Shown here: one piece after another, positions 52,253 to 60,605 of the stretch | Layout: each line of letters begins with the position of its first letter | Position numbering within the stretch: position 1 is the first letter of the stretch | NCBI GenBank assembly: GCA_031360885.1 | Contig: JANMCC010000094.1 | Span: 1 to 64,000, forward strand | Direction of reading: 5' to 3' | DNA length: 64,000 nt | Origin: Schlegelella_A sp031360885 | Lineage (GTDB): Bacteria; Pseudomonadota; Gammaproteobacteria; Burkholderiales; Burkholderiaceae_C | The notes under the pieces: model-generated | The model's database searches: none | Told to the model about the DNA's origin: nothing | The model's input: the letters and a program-made list of their open reading frames with translations, nothing else | Program-made: the position numbers and the translations under genes

Positions 52253-52327
52253 CTACACCCAGCGGAGGGCGCGGGTAGTTCGCGGTGTCATAACCGACAT
52301 GCCTTTCTCGCTCTTGAAGTGGTCCAT
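52253..52327 (-). CDS. Candidate thrS leader peptide
   Basis: A 24-residue frame opens at ATG 52327 and stops with TAG at 52253-52255. Its second half, MTPRTTRALRWV, could be translated alone from ATG 52291, with AGAAAGG about 10 bp upstream, and has three threonines in its first six residues. Bases 52242-52253 (GGCCGCCGCGCG on the minus strand), overlapping the stop, could pair with the left arm of the terminator hairpin (GCGCGGCC) with a 3-nt bulge. The layout fits ribosome-mediated attenuation by threonyl-tRNA supply, by inference only. Confidence 0.5.
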   Translation of the reverse strand: MDHFKSEKGMSVMTPRTTRALRWV

Positions 52328-52349
52328 GGGTCGATTGTAAGTCAGGCTC

Positions 52350-53540
52350 CTAGAACGGGAGCAGCTTGAAGTTCGCGACGCGTTCCGCGAACCAGAGCCC
52401 GGCGATCGCCATCGCCATGACCGAGCCGCCGCGGATCACGACCGGGCGATAGCGCTTCCAGTGGCGCAGGCCGAACAGCACCGCAGTCGTTGCCAAGACG
52501 ATCATCAGCTGCCCCGCCTCGAGGCCGAGGTTGAACTGGAGCAGCGCCCAGGCGAAGTCGGCGGTCGGCAGGTTGAGCTCGGCGAGGACGCTGGCGAAGC
52601 CGAAGCCGTGGATCAGGCCGAAGAAGAAGGTCACGACCACCCGGCGCACGGGAAAGACCGGCCAGACGTTGTCGATCGCCGCGAGCACGATCGTCACCGC
52701 GATCGCCGGCTCGATGAACCACGACGGCAGCGACACCAGCTTCAGCGCTGCGAGCGCCAGGGTGATGGAGTGGGCGACGGTGAAGGCGGTGACGATGCCC
52801 ACCACCGGCAGGATCGCCTGCGAAAGCCGATCGACCGGCTGCCAGCGCCCTTCCCCACGCCGCATCACTGCCGGCAGCAGCAGGCAGAGCAGGAACAGGA
52901 CGTGGTCGTAGCCGCCGAGGATGTGGCGGATGCCTTCTTGCAGGAACGGCCAGCGCGACGGCGCATCGCCCGCCACGCCGGAGGACGACGCGCTCGCGCC
53001 GCTGCCTGCGGCCACTGCCGCAGTGCCCGCGGTCGGCGCGCGCGCCGGATCGAGCACCGAGAGCGCGACCGGCTCGCCCGGCCGCTCCACCTTGGCGATG
53101 CCGCGATGCGTCGGATCCACCTCGGCGAACAGCGAGTAGCGGATCACCGGCGGCGCCGGGAGCGTGCAGCTCGACGACAGGTGCAGCACCGCGTACGCGC
53201 CGTCGTTGCGCCGCTCGAGCGCTCGTTCGCCGGGCCGCAGTTCGCAGCCCTCGATCGCCAGGCGCGCCGTCGCGTAGGCCTCGATCCGCGGCCACGCCGC
53301 CTTGATCTCGCCCCAGGTGAGCTTGCCGTCGCCGTCGGCGTCGAGGTCGAGGGCGATGTCGAGATCGCGCAGGGCGATGTCCCAGCGCAGCGCGAGCGCG
53401 CCGGGCTTGGCATCGATCTGCAGGTACGAGTCGCTCGACTTGTGCGCCTGCGCGCCGCCCGCGAGGAGCACGAGCGCGAGCCCCAGGCCGGCGCGCCGCG
53501 CCGTCCTGCCCACCGGCGCGAGCAGGTCAGAACAGCGCAT
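52350..53540 (-). CDS. HupE/UreJ-family membrane protein with an exported EF-hand
   Basis: About 396 residues. A signal peptide (GLGLALVLLAGGAQA) leads to an exported domain of about 165 residues containing a canonical EF-hand loop, DADGDGKLTWGE (residues ~66-77). A C-terminal HupE/UreJ_2 domain of six or seven helices has GGYDHVLFLLCLLLPAV, TAFTVAHSITLALAAL and FGLIHGFGFASVLAEL with membrane histidines. HupE/UreJ relatives are thought to import nickel or cobalt. Last of the DUF4331-lipoprotein-TPR-HupE cluster; overlaps the TPR gene by 14 bp. Metal and physiological role are inferred. Confidence 0.83.
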   Translation of the reverse strand: MRCSDLLAPVGRTARRAGLGLALVLLAGGAQAHKSSDSYLQIDAKPGALALRWDIALRDLDIALDLDADGDGKLTWGEIKAAWPRIEAYATARLAIEGCELRPGERALERRNDGAYAVLHLSSSCTLPAPPVIRYSLFAEVDPTHRGIAKVERPGEPVALSVLDPARAPTAGTAAVAAGSGASASSSGVAGDAPSRWPFLQEGIRHILGGYDHVLFLLCLLLPAVMRRGEGRWQPVDRLSQAILPVVGIVTAFTVAHSITLALAALKLVSLPSWFIEPAIAVTIVLAAIDNVWPVFPVRRVVVTFFFGLIHGFGFASVLAELNLPTADFAWALLQFNLGLEAGQLMIVLATTAVLFGLRHWKRYRPVVIRGGSVMAMAIAGLWFAERVANFKLLPF

Positions 53541-54693
53541 CGATCCGCCGGTCGTGCAGGCCGAGCGAGGCTTTCAGCTGCTTCGCCTCGGCGATGGCCG
53601 CGGCGTCGCCGCTCGCCCGGGCCGACTCGGCGAGCAGCAGCACGTCGAGCGGCTCGCGCTGCTGCTCGACATTGCCGCGCGCCAGCGACAGCGCGCGCCC
53701 GGGCGCGGCCTCGACATGCAAGGCGAACATCGCCTGCTCGCGGCCATGGAACTTCTTCGCCTCCGGCCGCTGGTTGGCGAGCGCGATGCGCTCGCGCATC
53801 TCGGCGACGTCGGCCGGCGCCGCCGCGGTCCTCGCCCGCGTGCCGGCGATCGCCAGGCGCAGCACCACCGCGTCGGTGCGCGGCTCGCCCTTCAAGGTCG
53901 CCAGGGCCTCGGCCGGCCGGCCCTGGGCGATCAGGAAGTCGGCGTAGGCGATCGCCGCGTAAGTGTCGGGGCCGAGCGCGAGCACGCGCCGGTACGCGGC
54001 GTCGGCCGCGGCGCTGCGGCCCTCGCGCTGCTCGAGCTCGGCGAGCGAGGTGAGGAGCCAGCCTTGCGTCGCCGGCGGCAGGCGCGGCTCGGCGAGCAGC
54101 GCCTCGAAGCTCTTGCGCGCCTTCGCGACGTCGCCGCGCAGGGCGGCGTTCTCGGCAAGGCAGGCACCGGCATGCAAGGCGGCGCCTGCACCGGCCACAC
54201 GCCGGCACGACTCGTCCGATTCGGCGTAGCGTCCCTGCACGCGCAGCACCGTCGCGAGCGTGAGCCAGGCCTGCGCCTGGCGGTCCGCGCCCGGGCGCGC
54301 GAGCAACTGGCGCAGGGTCGCCACCGAGGCGTCGAACTCGTGCAGGTACTGCTGCAGGGTCGCGCGCATCAGCAGCACCTCGTCGGGCGCGCTCGACGCA
54401 TCGGGCCAGGGACGCAGCGCGGCGAGCGCGAGTCCGGCGAAGCGCGGATCGCCGGCCTCGCGGGCGCGGTCGAGCTCGCGGCCGGCCACGCTGACCGCGA
54501 GCGCGGCGTCGTCGGGCCGGGCGGCGAGCTCCTTGCGCAGGCGCCTGTCTTCGGCGCGGTTGCCGGCGGCGGCGGGCAGGACCTCGATCACCTCGTCGTC
54601 GCGCGCGGGAACGATGGGCTCGGCGCGAACGCCGGCCGCAAAAAGCAGAAGACCGGCCGCCAGGGCGCCGGTCGCAAGTGAGTTCATCCGCAT
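53527..54693 (-). CDS. Exported tetratricopeptide-repeat protein
   Basis: About 388 residues. A signal peptide (NSLATGALAAGLLLFAAGVRA) is followed by an alpha-helical, Ala/Leu/Arg-rich protein with TPR-like repeats (QAWLTLATVLRVQGRYAESD, SAAADAAYRRVLALGPDTYA). Probably a periplasmic scaffold. ATG at 54693 or 54687. Overlaps the HupE-like gene and lies 44 bp after the lipoprotein gene. Confidence 0.75.
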   Translation of the reverse strand: MRMNSLATGALAAGLLLFAAGVRAEPIVPARDDEVIEVLPAAAGNRAEDRRLRKELAARPDDAALAVSVAGRELDRAREAGDPRFAGLALAALRPWPDASSAPDEVLLMRATLQQYLHEFDASVATLRQLLARPGADRQAQAWLTLATVLRVQGRYAESDESCRRVAGAGAALHAGACLAENAALRGDVAKARKSFEALLAEPRLPPATQGWLLTSLAELEQREGRSAAADAAYRRVLALGPDTYAAIAYADFLIAQGRPAEALATLKGEPRTDAVVLRLAIAGTRARTAAAPADVAEMRERIALANQRPEAKKFHGREQAMFALHVEAAPGRALSLARGNVEQQREPLDVLLLAESARASGDAAAIAEAKQLKASLGLHDRRIDALF

Positions 54694-54737
54694 CGCGGTC
54701 CGATCGTAAGGGAGGCGCGAACGCCTCCCTTCGATCC

Positions 54738-54983
54738 TCAATCCACCTTCTGCGGTTCGCTGGTCTCGTCGGTCGGGCCGGTGACCGCGGCCGTGTCCAC
54801 CGGCTCCAGCATCTCGGCCGAGGACGCGACGAGCTTCTTCAGGTAGTCGATGAAGCCGTCGATCGACGCGCTGGCGCTCGCCGGCACCTCGCTCGTCGCC
54901 GGCGGCGCGTTGTGGTCGTTGCCGCCGCAAGCGGCGACCAGCGAGGCCACGAACAGCGCCGCCACGATTGCTTTGGTTCGCAT
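54738..54983 (-). CDS. Small lipoprotein
   Basis: About 81 residues. Signal sequence MRTKAIVAALFVASLVAACG with a lipobox (VAAC) giving Cys19 as the lipidated residue and Gly-Gly after it. The mature part is a short acidic peptide (FIDYLKKLVASSAEMLEPVD). No family name known to me. Between the DUF4331 and TPR genes, 13 bp after the former. Confidence 0.75.
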   Translation of the reverse strand: MRTKAIVAALFVASLVAACGGNDHNAPPATSEVPASASASIDGFIDYLKKLVASSAEMLEPVDTAAVTGPTDETSEPQKVD

Positions 54984-54996
54984 GGCAAGGCTCCTT

Positions 54997-56616
54997 TCAG
55001 CGCGCGCCGGGAATCGGCGTGCCGAGGTACGGGAACGCCGGCAGCAGCGGACCCGCGGCCTTGACCTTTGCGCCGGCCTGGTCGACCCCGTCGTGAAGAT
55101 TGAAGGCCGCCGCGCCCAGGGGCACGTTGCCCGGGTTGCAGGTCGCGCCGAGCTTGTAGGTATCGGCCATGCCGTTGGCCACGCACAGGCCGCCCATCAC
55201 CGCCACCAGCGAGATGTCGACGACGTCGTCGTTCGGACGCCGGCCGTTCGGATAGCCGGCGAGGTCGCCGCCCGGGCCCGCCAGCAGGCCGCCGAGCAGG
55301 CCGAGCCGGTTCTGCATCGCCTCGGGCGTTGCCGGGATCGCGGTGTTCAGGCGCAGCATCTCGGACGCGACGCCGGTCGCCGGCGAGTTGCCGAAGGCCT
55401 TCGGCTGGGTCACGCCGGAGATGCCGGTGAGGAAGGTCGTCACGAGGTCGGTGCGCGGGAAGTTCTTCGGCGCGATGTTCGGCGTGGCGAGCGCGATCTC
55501 GATCAGCGCCGGCAGCGTCGGGTTGGTGACGTAGGTGGCGAACTGGCCGTCGTCCTTCGGCTTCGAGTTGTTGAACTTGTCCTTGTCGGGCAGACCGATG
55601 ATCACCTCGTTGATCAGCGGATGGCCGAGGCGCGAGACCTGCGTCCACGCGCCGCCGGCGATCGCCGAGGTGGCGTAGCCGCTCTTGGGCGCGTTGCTCA
55701 GCAGCGACCCCTGGCGCAGGCTGGCCGTCGTCCAGCCGCCGATCACCGGATCGGCGCCGCCGGCGGCGACGAGGCAGCTCGTCGGCACCTCGATCTCGAG
55801 CGCGGTCACGTTCTTGTCGGCGAGATCGTCGGCGCCGGCGTCCTTCTGCGCCGGGTCGAGCAGGAACGCCGCTTCGGCGGCGCTGAAGTCGGCTGCGCCC
55901 GGCACGTTGATCAGGTCGAAGATCACGCCGAGGTTGACCGCGAACGGGTCCTTGCGCTGGCCGACGAACACCTTGCCCGGCGTGCTGCAGCCCGGGATGT
56001 TCACGCTGTAGACGTGCTGCGCGGCGTAGGCGGCGTAGTTGGGAATCGTCTTCACGCCGATGTTGTCGGACGGCTTGGCGAAGGTGGCGCTGCCGCCGTT
56101 GGCGTTGGTCACCGCGGACCGGACGCCGGTGCGACGGTCACCGCGAACGACGTCGACGGTGAAGGTCTCGTTGACGTTGAGCGCGGCGGCGTTGGGTGCG
56201 GTCACCTGGCCGGCCTGGGTGAGCGGGATCGCGACGTTGCTTCCGCCGATCGGCAGGGTCACGCCCTTCAGCGCATTGTTGAAGCGGAACTGGAAGGTGA
56301 TGTCTTCCCTGCCGTCGCCGTTGTTGTCGATGTGGATCTCGTAGAGCGCGTTCGAGTCGAGCTTGAAGTAGTTCGGGCCGCCGTACGAATCCTGCAGCGG
56401 CAGGTAGTTGGCCACCAGCGTGACGAAGCCGGCACGGCCGGTCTCGTAGCTGTTGAACATGTAGAAGTCGGTGCCGTCGACCTTCGGCGTGGCGGTGATC
56501 GCCGGCGCTTCCCGGTGGCTGGATGCTTGCGCCGGCAGGCCGACGAGTCCGTACAGTGCACCGACTGCGGCCACGATCGGCAGCAGGCGGGCGCGATGCG
56601 CTTGATGGGGTTTCAT
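54997..56616 (-). CDS. DUF4331-family exported protein
   Basis: About 539 residues. Signal peptide (LLPIVAAVGALYGLVGLPAQA) followed by SSHREAPAITATPKVDGTDF, the N-terminal hallmark of DUF4331. Further family blocks: DNNGDGREDITFQFRFNN, GHPLINEVIIGLPDKDKFN and PNGRRPNDDVVDISL. Likely a periplasmic or surface beta-rich protein; its function has not been established to my knowledge. First gene of the leftward cluster. Several Asp/Asn-rich loops could bind calcium. Confidence 0.87.
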   Translation of the reverse strand: MKPHQAHRARLLPIVAAVGALYGLVGLPAQASSHREAPAITATPKVDGTDFYMFNSYETGRAGFVTLVANYLPLQDSYGGPNYFKLDSNALYEIHIDNNGDGREDITFQFRFNNALKGVTLPIGGSNVAIPLTQAGQVTAPNAAALNVNETFTVDVVRGDRRTGVRSAVTNANGGSATFAKPSDNIGVKTIPNYAAYAAQHVYSVNIPGCSTPGKVFVGQRKDPFAVNLGVIFDLINVPGAADFSAAEAAFLLDPAQKDAGADDLADKNVTALEIEVPTSCLVAAGGADPVIGGWTTASLRQGSLLSNAPKSGYATSAIAGGAWTQVSRLGHPLINEVIIGLPDKDKFNNSKPKDDGQFATYVTNPTLPALIEIALATPNIAPKNFPRTDLVTTFLTGISGVTQPKAFGNSPATGVASEMLRLNTAIPATPEAMQNRLGLLGGLLAGPGGDLAGYPNGRRPNDDVVDISLVAVMGGLCVANGMADTYKLGATCNPGNVPLGAAAFNLHDGVDQAGAKVKAAGPLLPAFPYLGTPIPGAR

Positions 56617-56820
56617 GTTTGTCCTCGCTCCTGGGTCATGGATGTCGGGAGCCGTGCAACCGGTTCTCCCACCCGACTTTTCGCCTCAAGCGAACCGTCT
56701 GTTGCCCGTGTACGCGCCCATCCTGCGTTCGGATGCGCCTGGAACGAAACGAGGATTCGGCGTAAGTTCCAAGCGAGCCCTGCCGACCAAGCACCATTGC
56801 CTGCAGCGAAAGCCCGTGCC

Positions 56821-57597
56821 ATGAATGCATTCCGCCTCGACTCCCTCGCCGCTTTCTTTCCGGGCATGGCGCTTGCCGGCGCGGCCGCGCTCGCGAATGC
56901 GCCTGCGCCTGCGCTGGCCGGCGAGGCGTGCATGGCGCGCAGCGGCGCGACTTCCGCGCCGGTGGTCGAGCTCTATACGTCCGAAGGCTGCAACTCCTGC
57001 CCGCCGGCCGATCGCTGGCTCTCGAAGCTGAAGGCCGACCCTAACGTGGTCGCCCTCGCCTTCCATGTCGACTACTGGGACCGTCTCGGCTGGAAGGACC
57101 GCTTCGCCAGCGCCGCCTTCACCAGCCGCCAGGCGGAGCAGCAGGCGAGCAACGGCGCACGCTTCAGCTACACGCCGCAGGTCGTCGTCGACGGCCAGGA
57201 TCGCAAGGACTGGCCCGGCATCGCCGCGCCGATCGGCAAGCGCGCCGCGTCGCCGGTCGACGTGCTGCTGACGCGCGAGGGCGATCGCGTCACCGCCACC
57301 GTGCAGGCCTCCTCACGTGCGCCGAAGCGGCTGGCCGCGTACTGGGCGGTGACCGAGCAGGACCACGTCAGCAACGTCAAGGCCGGCGAGAACCGCGGCG
57401 TGACGCTGCAGCACGACTACGTGGTGCGCGACTACACGAGCGTGCCGGCGTGGACCGCGAGCGCGACCGCACCGCAGACTGTCGCCTTCCGGCTACCGGC
57501 GCAGAGCGACGCGACGCCGCATCCGCGAGCCGTCAACCTCGTCGTCGTCGACGCCGACACCGGTCGCCCGGTGCAAGCCGTCAAGCTGGGCTGCTGA
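56821..57597 (+). CDS. DUF1223-family exported thioredoxin-like protein
   Basis: About 258 residues. An N-terminal signal segment (GMALAGAAALANAPAPALAG) leads to a thioredoxin-like domain with VVELYTSEGCNSCPPADRWL (CxxC), FHVDYWDRLGWKDRFAS and YTPQVVVDGQDRKDW, hallmarks of DUF1223. Probably a periplasmic redox-related protein; substrate unknown. Divergent from the DUF4331 gene across 204 bp. ATG 56821 has GAAAG about 10 bp upstream. Confidence 0.85.
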   Translation: MNAFRLDSLAAFFPGMALAGAAALANAPAPALAGEACMARSGATSAPVVELYTSEGCNSCPPADRWLSKLKADPNVVALAFHVDYWDRLGWKDRFASAAFTSRQAEQQASNGARFSYTPQVVVDGQDRKDWPGIAAPIGKRAASPVDVLLTREGDRVTATVQASSRAPKRLAAYWAVTEQDHVSNVKAGENRGVTLQHDYVVRDYTSVPAWTASATAPQTVAFRLPAQSDATPHPRAVNLVVVDADTGRPVQAVKLGC

Positions 57598-57599
57598 AC

Positions 57600-57676
57600 A
57601 GAGCCCCCACGCTCACTTCGCTCGCTGCCCCCCGAGGGGGCGGCGGCGCCCTTGGGGCGGCCCGGCGGGCGCCGCG
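57600..57676 (+). repeat. Burkholderiales-type palindromic repeat, copy 1
   Basis: Begins CCCCCACGCTC, with CTCGCTGCCCCCCGAGGGGG in the middle and a GC-rich end (TTGGGGCGGCCCGGCGGGCG). Two further copies on the opposite strand lie at 62090-62160 and 63811-63905. This copy fills the gap between convergent DUF1223 and SDR genes, where its hairpin could terminate both. Confidence 0.8.
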
Positions 57677-58582
57677 CTAGTCAGGCGCGCGCAAGGCCGA
57701 GCGCAACTCGGCGCCGATCTCCGGCTTGCCGGCGAATGGATCGGTCGGGTTGCGCGCCTGCACCACGTCTTCGAGCCGCGTCTGCACGCTGCCCAGCGCC
57801 TTCGGGTGGCTGTAGATGTAGAAGCGGTCGGCCTCGATCGCATCGAAAACGAACTGCGCGACATTCGCGGCGCTGACCTTGCCGTGGCCGACAGCCTTGT
57901 CGTTCATCGCCTTGCCGATGAGCTGGCTGCGCGTCGGCCTGGCCGCGGGCGCGCCCGCGGGGCGGTTCCGCTCGCTCGCCGAGATGCCGGTCGGCACGAA
58001 GAACGGGCACAGCACCGAGGCGCTGATCTGGTCGGTGACCAGGCGCAGGTCCTGGTACAGCGTCTCGCTGAGCGAGACCACCGCATGCTTGCTGACGTTG
58101 TAGACGCCCATGTTGGGCGGATTGAGCAGCCCCGCCATCGACGCGGTGTTGACGATGTGGCCTTCGTAGGCCGGGTCCTTCGCCGCCGCGGCCAGCATCA
58201 TCGGCGTGAAGACGCGCACGCCATGCGCCACGCCCATGATGTTGACGCCGATCACCCACTCCCAGTCGGCGAGCGTGTTCTCCCAGATCAGCCCGCCGGC
58301 GCCGACGCCGGCGTTGTTGAAGACGAAGTGCGGCGCGCCGAAGCGCTTCTCGACCGCCTGCCCGAGCGCTTCGACATCGGCCGCCTTGCTGACGTCGACG
58401 CGTTGCGCCAGGACCTTGGCGCCCAGCCCTTCGATCTCGGCGGCGGCGCGCTCCAGCGCGTCGTCCTGGACGTCGGCCATGACGACGTTCATGCCGCGCT
58501 GCGCGGCGATGCGAGAGGTCTCGAGGCCGAAGCCCGAGCCGGCGCCGGTGATGACGGCCGTGCGGCCGCTGAACTGCTTCAT
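57677..58582 (-). CDS. Short-chain dehydrogenase/reductase
   Basis: About 301 residues. Rossmann signature TAVITGAGSGFGLETSR near the N-terminus, NNAGVG, the catalytic Ser in IVNTASMAGLL and YxxxK in YNVSKHAVVSLS. The long C-terminal part after FFVPTGISASERNRP is typical of SDRs acting on bulky lipids or alcohols. Substrate not known. ATG 58582 overlaps the GST stop by 4 bp, so it is the last gene of the lipid-type cluster. Confidence 0.9.
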   Translation of the reverse strand: MKQFSGRTAVITGAGSGFGLETSRIAAQRGMNVVMADVQDDALERAAAEIEGLGAKVLAQRVDVSKAADVEALGQAVEKRFGAPHFVFNNAGVGAGGLIWENTLADWEWVIGVNIMGVAHGVRVFTPMMLAAAAKDPAYEGHIVNTASMAGLLNPPNMGVYNVSKHAVVSLSETLYQDLRLVTDQISASVLCPFFVPTGISASERNRPAGAPAARPTRSQLIGKAMNDKAVGHGKVSAANVAQFVFDAIEADRFYIYSHPKALGSVQTRLEDVVQARNPTDPFAGKPEIGAELRSALRAPD

Positions 58583-59517
58583 GAACCTTCCTTCTTCAAT
58601 GCCTTGACGTGAAAACCGATGCGCGGGAAGTGGACGTGGACGGTGCCGGCCCGGGCATCGACGCGCTCGACCACGACCTCGGCGGCGTCGAGGCCGACCA
58701 GGCTGCCGACGACCTCGTCGTGGGCGTAGTCGGCCGGCGTCACGCCGACCATCGTGCCGGCGGCCAGGCCCGCGTCGGCGTCCACCCTGCACGCCGCGAA
58801 CGAGGTCGCCGAATGAGCCAATGCGATCGCCTCGGCGCTCGCCATCGGTTCGGGGCTGCCGTGGCCGAATGCGGTGACCCGCTCGTACCAGACGTCGACG
58901 CGCCGGTAGTTCTCGAGATGCGCCGCCACCGGCGGAGCGCGGCGCACGAACCAGATCGACTGCACCGCCGCGAAGTCGGCGATCGACGGCAGCGCGCCCA
59001 GCAGGAACGGCCGGTCGTCGGCGAGCAGGTGCTCGAGGCGACCGAGATAGTCGTGGAAGGCCGCGGCCTGGTCGTGCAGGGGCGCGCGGCGAAACGCCGG
59101 CGACATCGCCGCGCGGTCGGCGCCGAAGGCCTTCACCGCTTCCGGCGGCAGGCCGGCGAAGAGGTGGGCCACGCCCGCCGGCTGCATGGTGAACGGCACC
59201 GCGGTCCAGAAGAACGACTGGTCGGCCCACTGGGCGACGATCGCCGCCAGGCCATGCGTCGCCTCGGGATAGAGAGGCGGCTCGGGAACGCGCCGGTCGA
59301 TCACCCGGCACATCAGCGCCGAATCGCAGTAGACGTCGGCGCCGATCTGCATGAACGGCGTGCGCCGGTAGCCCCCGGTCAGGGCGACCACGTCGGGCTT
59401 GGGCAGGACGCTGGGCACCGTCACCGAGCGCCAGCGCATCTGCTTCATGCCGAGGACGAGGCGCACCTTCTCCGAGAAGGGCGAGGTCGCGTAGTGATGC
59501 AGAACGATGTCGTCCAT
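58579..59517 (-). CDS. Glutathione S-transferase-like protein with C-terminal extension
   Basis: About 312 residues. An N-terminal thioredoxin-like GST domain (LHHYATSPFSEKVRLVLGMK) and a helical GST C-domain (FLLGALPSIADFAAVQSIWF) are followed by about 85 residues of a further beta-rich domain (GTMVGVTPADYAHDEVVGSL, VHVHFPRIGFHVKAL). The usual glutathione-contact residues are not clear, so conjugating activity is not assured. Six bp after the desaturase gene. Confidence 0.83.
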   Translation of the reverse strand: MDDIVLHHYATSPFSEKVRLVLGMKQMRWRSVTVPSVLPKPDVVALTGGYRRTPFMQIGADVYCDSALMCRVIDRRVPEPPLYPEATHGLAAIVAQWADQSFFWTAVPFTMQPAGVAHLFAGLPPEAVKAFGADRAAMSPAFRRAPLHDQAAAFHDYLGRLEHLLADDRPFLLGALPSIADFAAVQSIWFVRRAPPVAAHLENYRRVDVWYERVTAFGHGSPEPMASAEAIALAHSATSFAACRVDADAGLAAGTMVGVTPADYAHDEVVGSLVGLDAAEVVVERVDARAGTVHVHFPRIGFHVKALKKEGS

Positions 59518-59522
59518 GGGTG

Positions 59523-60599
59523 TCAGCGCCCCGTCGCGAGAGAGGCGCCGCGCGGCTTGCGCGCGGCGAAGACGAGGCCCAGGGTCTCGCCCAGATCGCG
59601 CACCTCGGCGCCGGCGAGCGCCCCCTTGTCGCGCAGCAGGCGGTGCAGGCGCGGCAGGTGGTAGTGCGGCACGGCGGGGTACAGGTGGTGCTCGAGGTGG
59701 TAGTTCACGTGATGCGGGAACAGCGCCCAGCGGCCGAGGACGTTGACGGCGCCACCCCAGGTGCGGTTGGTCCGCGCCGCGGTCAGCGGCGAGCTGAAGT
59801 CGGTGGTCGCGCCGTGCTCGCAGATCGCGCGCAGGCGCAGGATCGGCTGCAGCACGGTAAGCATCGGAAGCAGCCACAGCACGGCGTACAGCGCGAGCCC
59901 GTGCAGGCCGGCGACCGCCAGGCAGGCGAGCGGCAGCGCGAGCTGGAAGGCGATCACCGCGAGCCGGTCGGCCCGCGCCGCGGCGCGCAACTGCGGCGAG
60001 GTGTCGTCGAGCGGCCGGGCGGCGCGATTCGTCAGGTCGTTGATCGCGGGCGCGCCGAAGAAGTAGGCGAAGGTCTTCCAGGCGTTGAGGCCGAGCATGT
60101 CCTCGGCGAGCTTCTTCCACAGGTAGGCGCGGCCACGCGGGTAGCCGCCATGGATCGCCGTGTCGGGATCCTCCGCGGTGTAGAGGTTGTTGTGATGCAG
60201 GCGGTGGACGACGCGGTAGGTGCACATCGAGATCGCGCCGGCCATGCCGATCAGCCGGCCGACGGCGTCGTTGACGGCGCGGTTCGAGAACAGCCGGTAG
60301 TGGGCCGACTCGTGCGCGAGGATGAAGAGCGCGTGCTGCTGCACGCCGACGACCAGCACCGACAGTGCGAGCCAGGGGCTCGGCCAGCCCCAGGCGGCGA
60401 AGGCGATCGCCGCGGCGATCGTCACCAGCGTCTGCAGCACGGCCAGGGCCGAGCGCCGGTCGTCGAGGCGCGTCAGCGGCGTCAGCTCCTCGGCCGAGAG
60501 AATGCGCCGCGCCGCCGCGTTGCCCGAGCCCGCCGCGCTGGAGCCGAGTGGTCGCAGGTCGTCGCGAAATTCCTCGCCGGGCGCGCGGGTCGGGTCCAT
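59523..60599 (-). CDS. Membrane fatty acid desaturase
   Basis: About 358 residues. Membrane di-iron desaturase with the three histidine boxes: HESAH (in FILAHESAHYRLFSN), HRLHHNN and, near the C-terminus, HLEHH (NYHLEHHLYPAVPHYHLPRL). Four hydrophobic segments. It introduces a double bond into acyl chains or related lipids; regiospecificity cannot be told. Between the MDR oxidoreductase (6 bp) and the GST gene (5 bp). Confidence 0.92.
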   Translation of the reverse strand: MDPTRAPGEEFRDDLRPLGSSAAGSGNAAARRILSAEELTPLTRLDDRRSALAVLQTLVTIAAAIAFAAWGWPSPWLALSVLVVGVQQHALFILAHESAHYRLFSNRAVNDAVGRLIGMAGAISMCTYRVVHRLHHNNLYTAEDPDTAIHGGYPRGRAYLWKKLAEDMLGLNAWKTFAYFFGAPAINDLTNRAARPLDDTSPQLRAAARADRLAVIAFQLALPLACLAVAGLHGLALYAVLWLLPMLTVLQPILRLRAICEHGATTDFSSPLTAARTNRTWGGAVNVLGRWALFPHHVNYHLEHHLYPAVPHYHLPRLHRLLRDKGALAGAEVRDLGETLGLVFAARKPRGASLATGR

Positions 60600-60605
60600 G
60601 TGCCT

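Noticed and set aside
56743..56770. ECF-sigma-like promoter upstream of the DUF4331 gene (GGAACTT and CGTT on the minus strand)
   Set aside because: The spacing between GGAAC and either CGTT is 14 or 19 bp, outside the 16-17 bp expected, so it cannot be supported.
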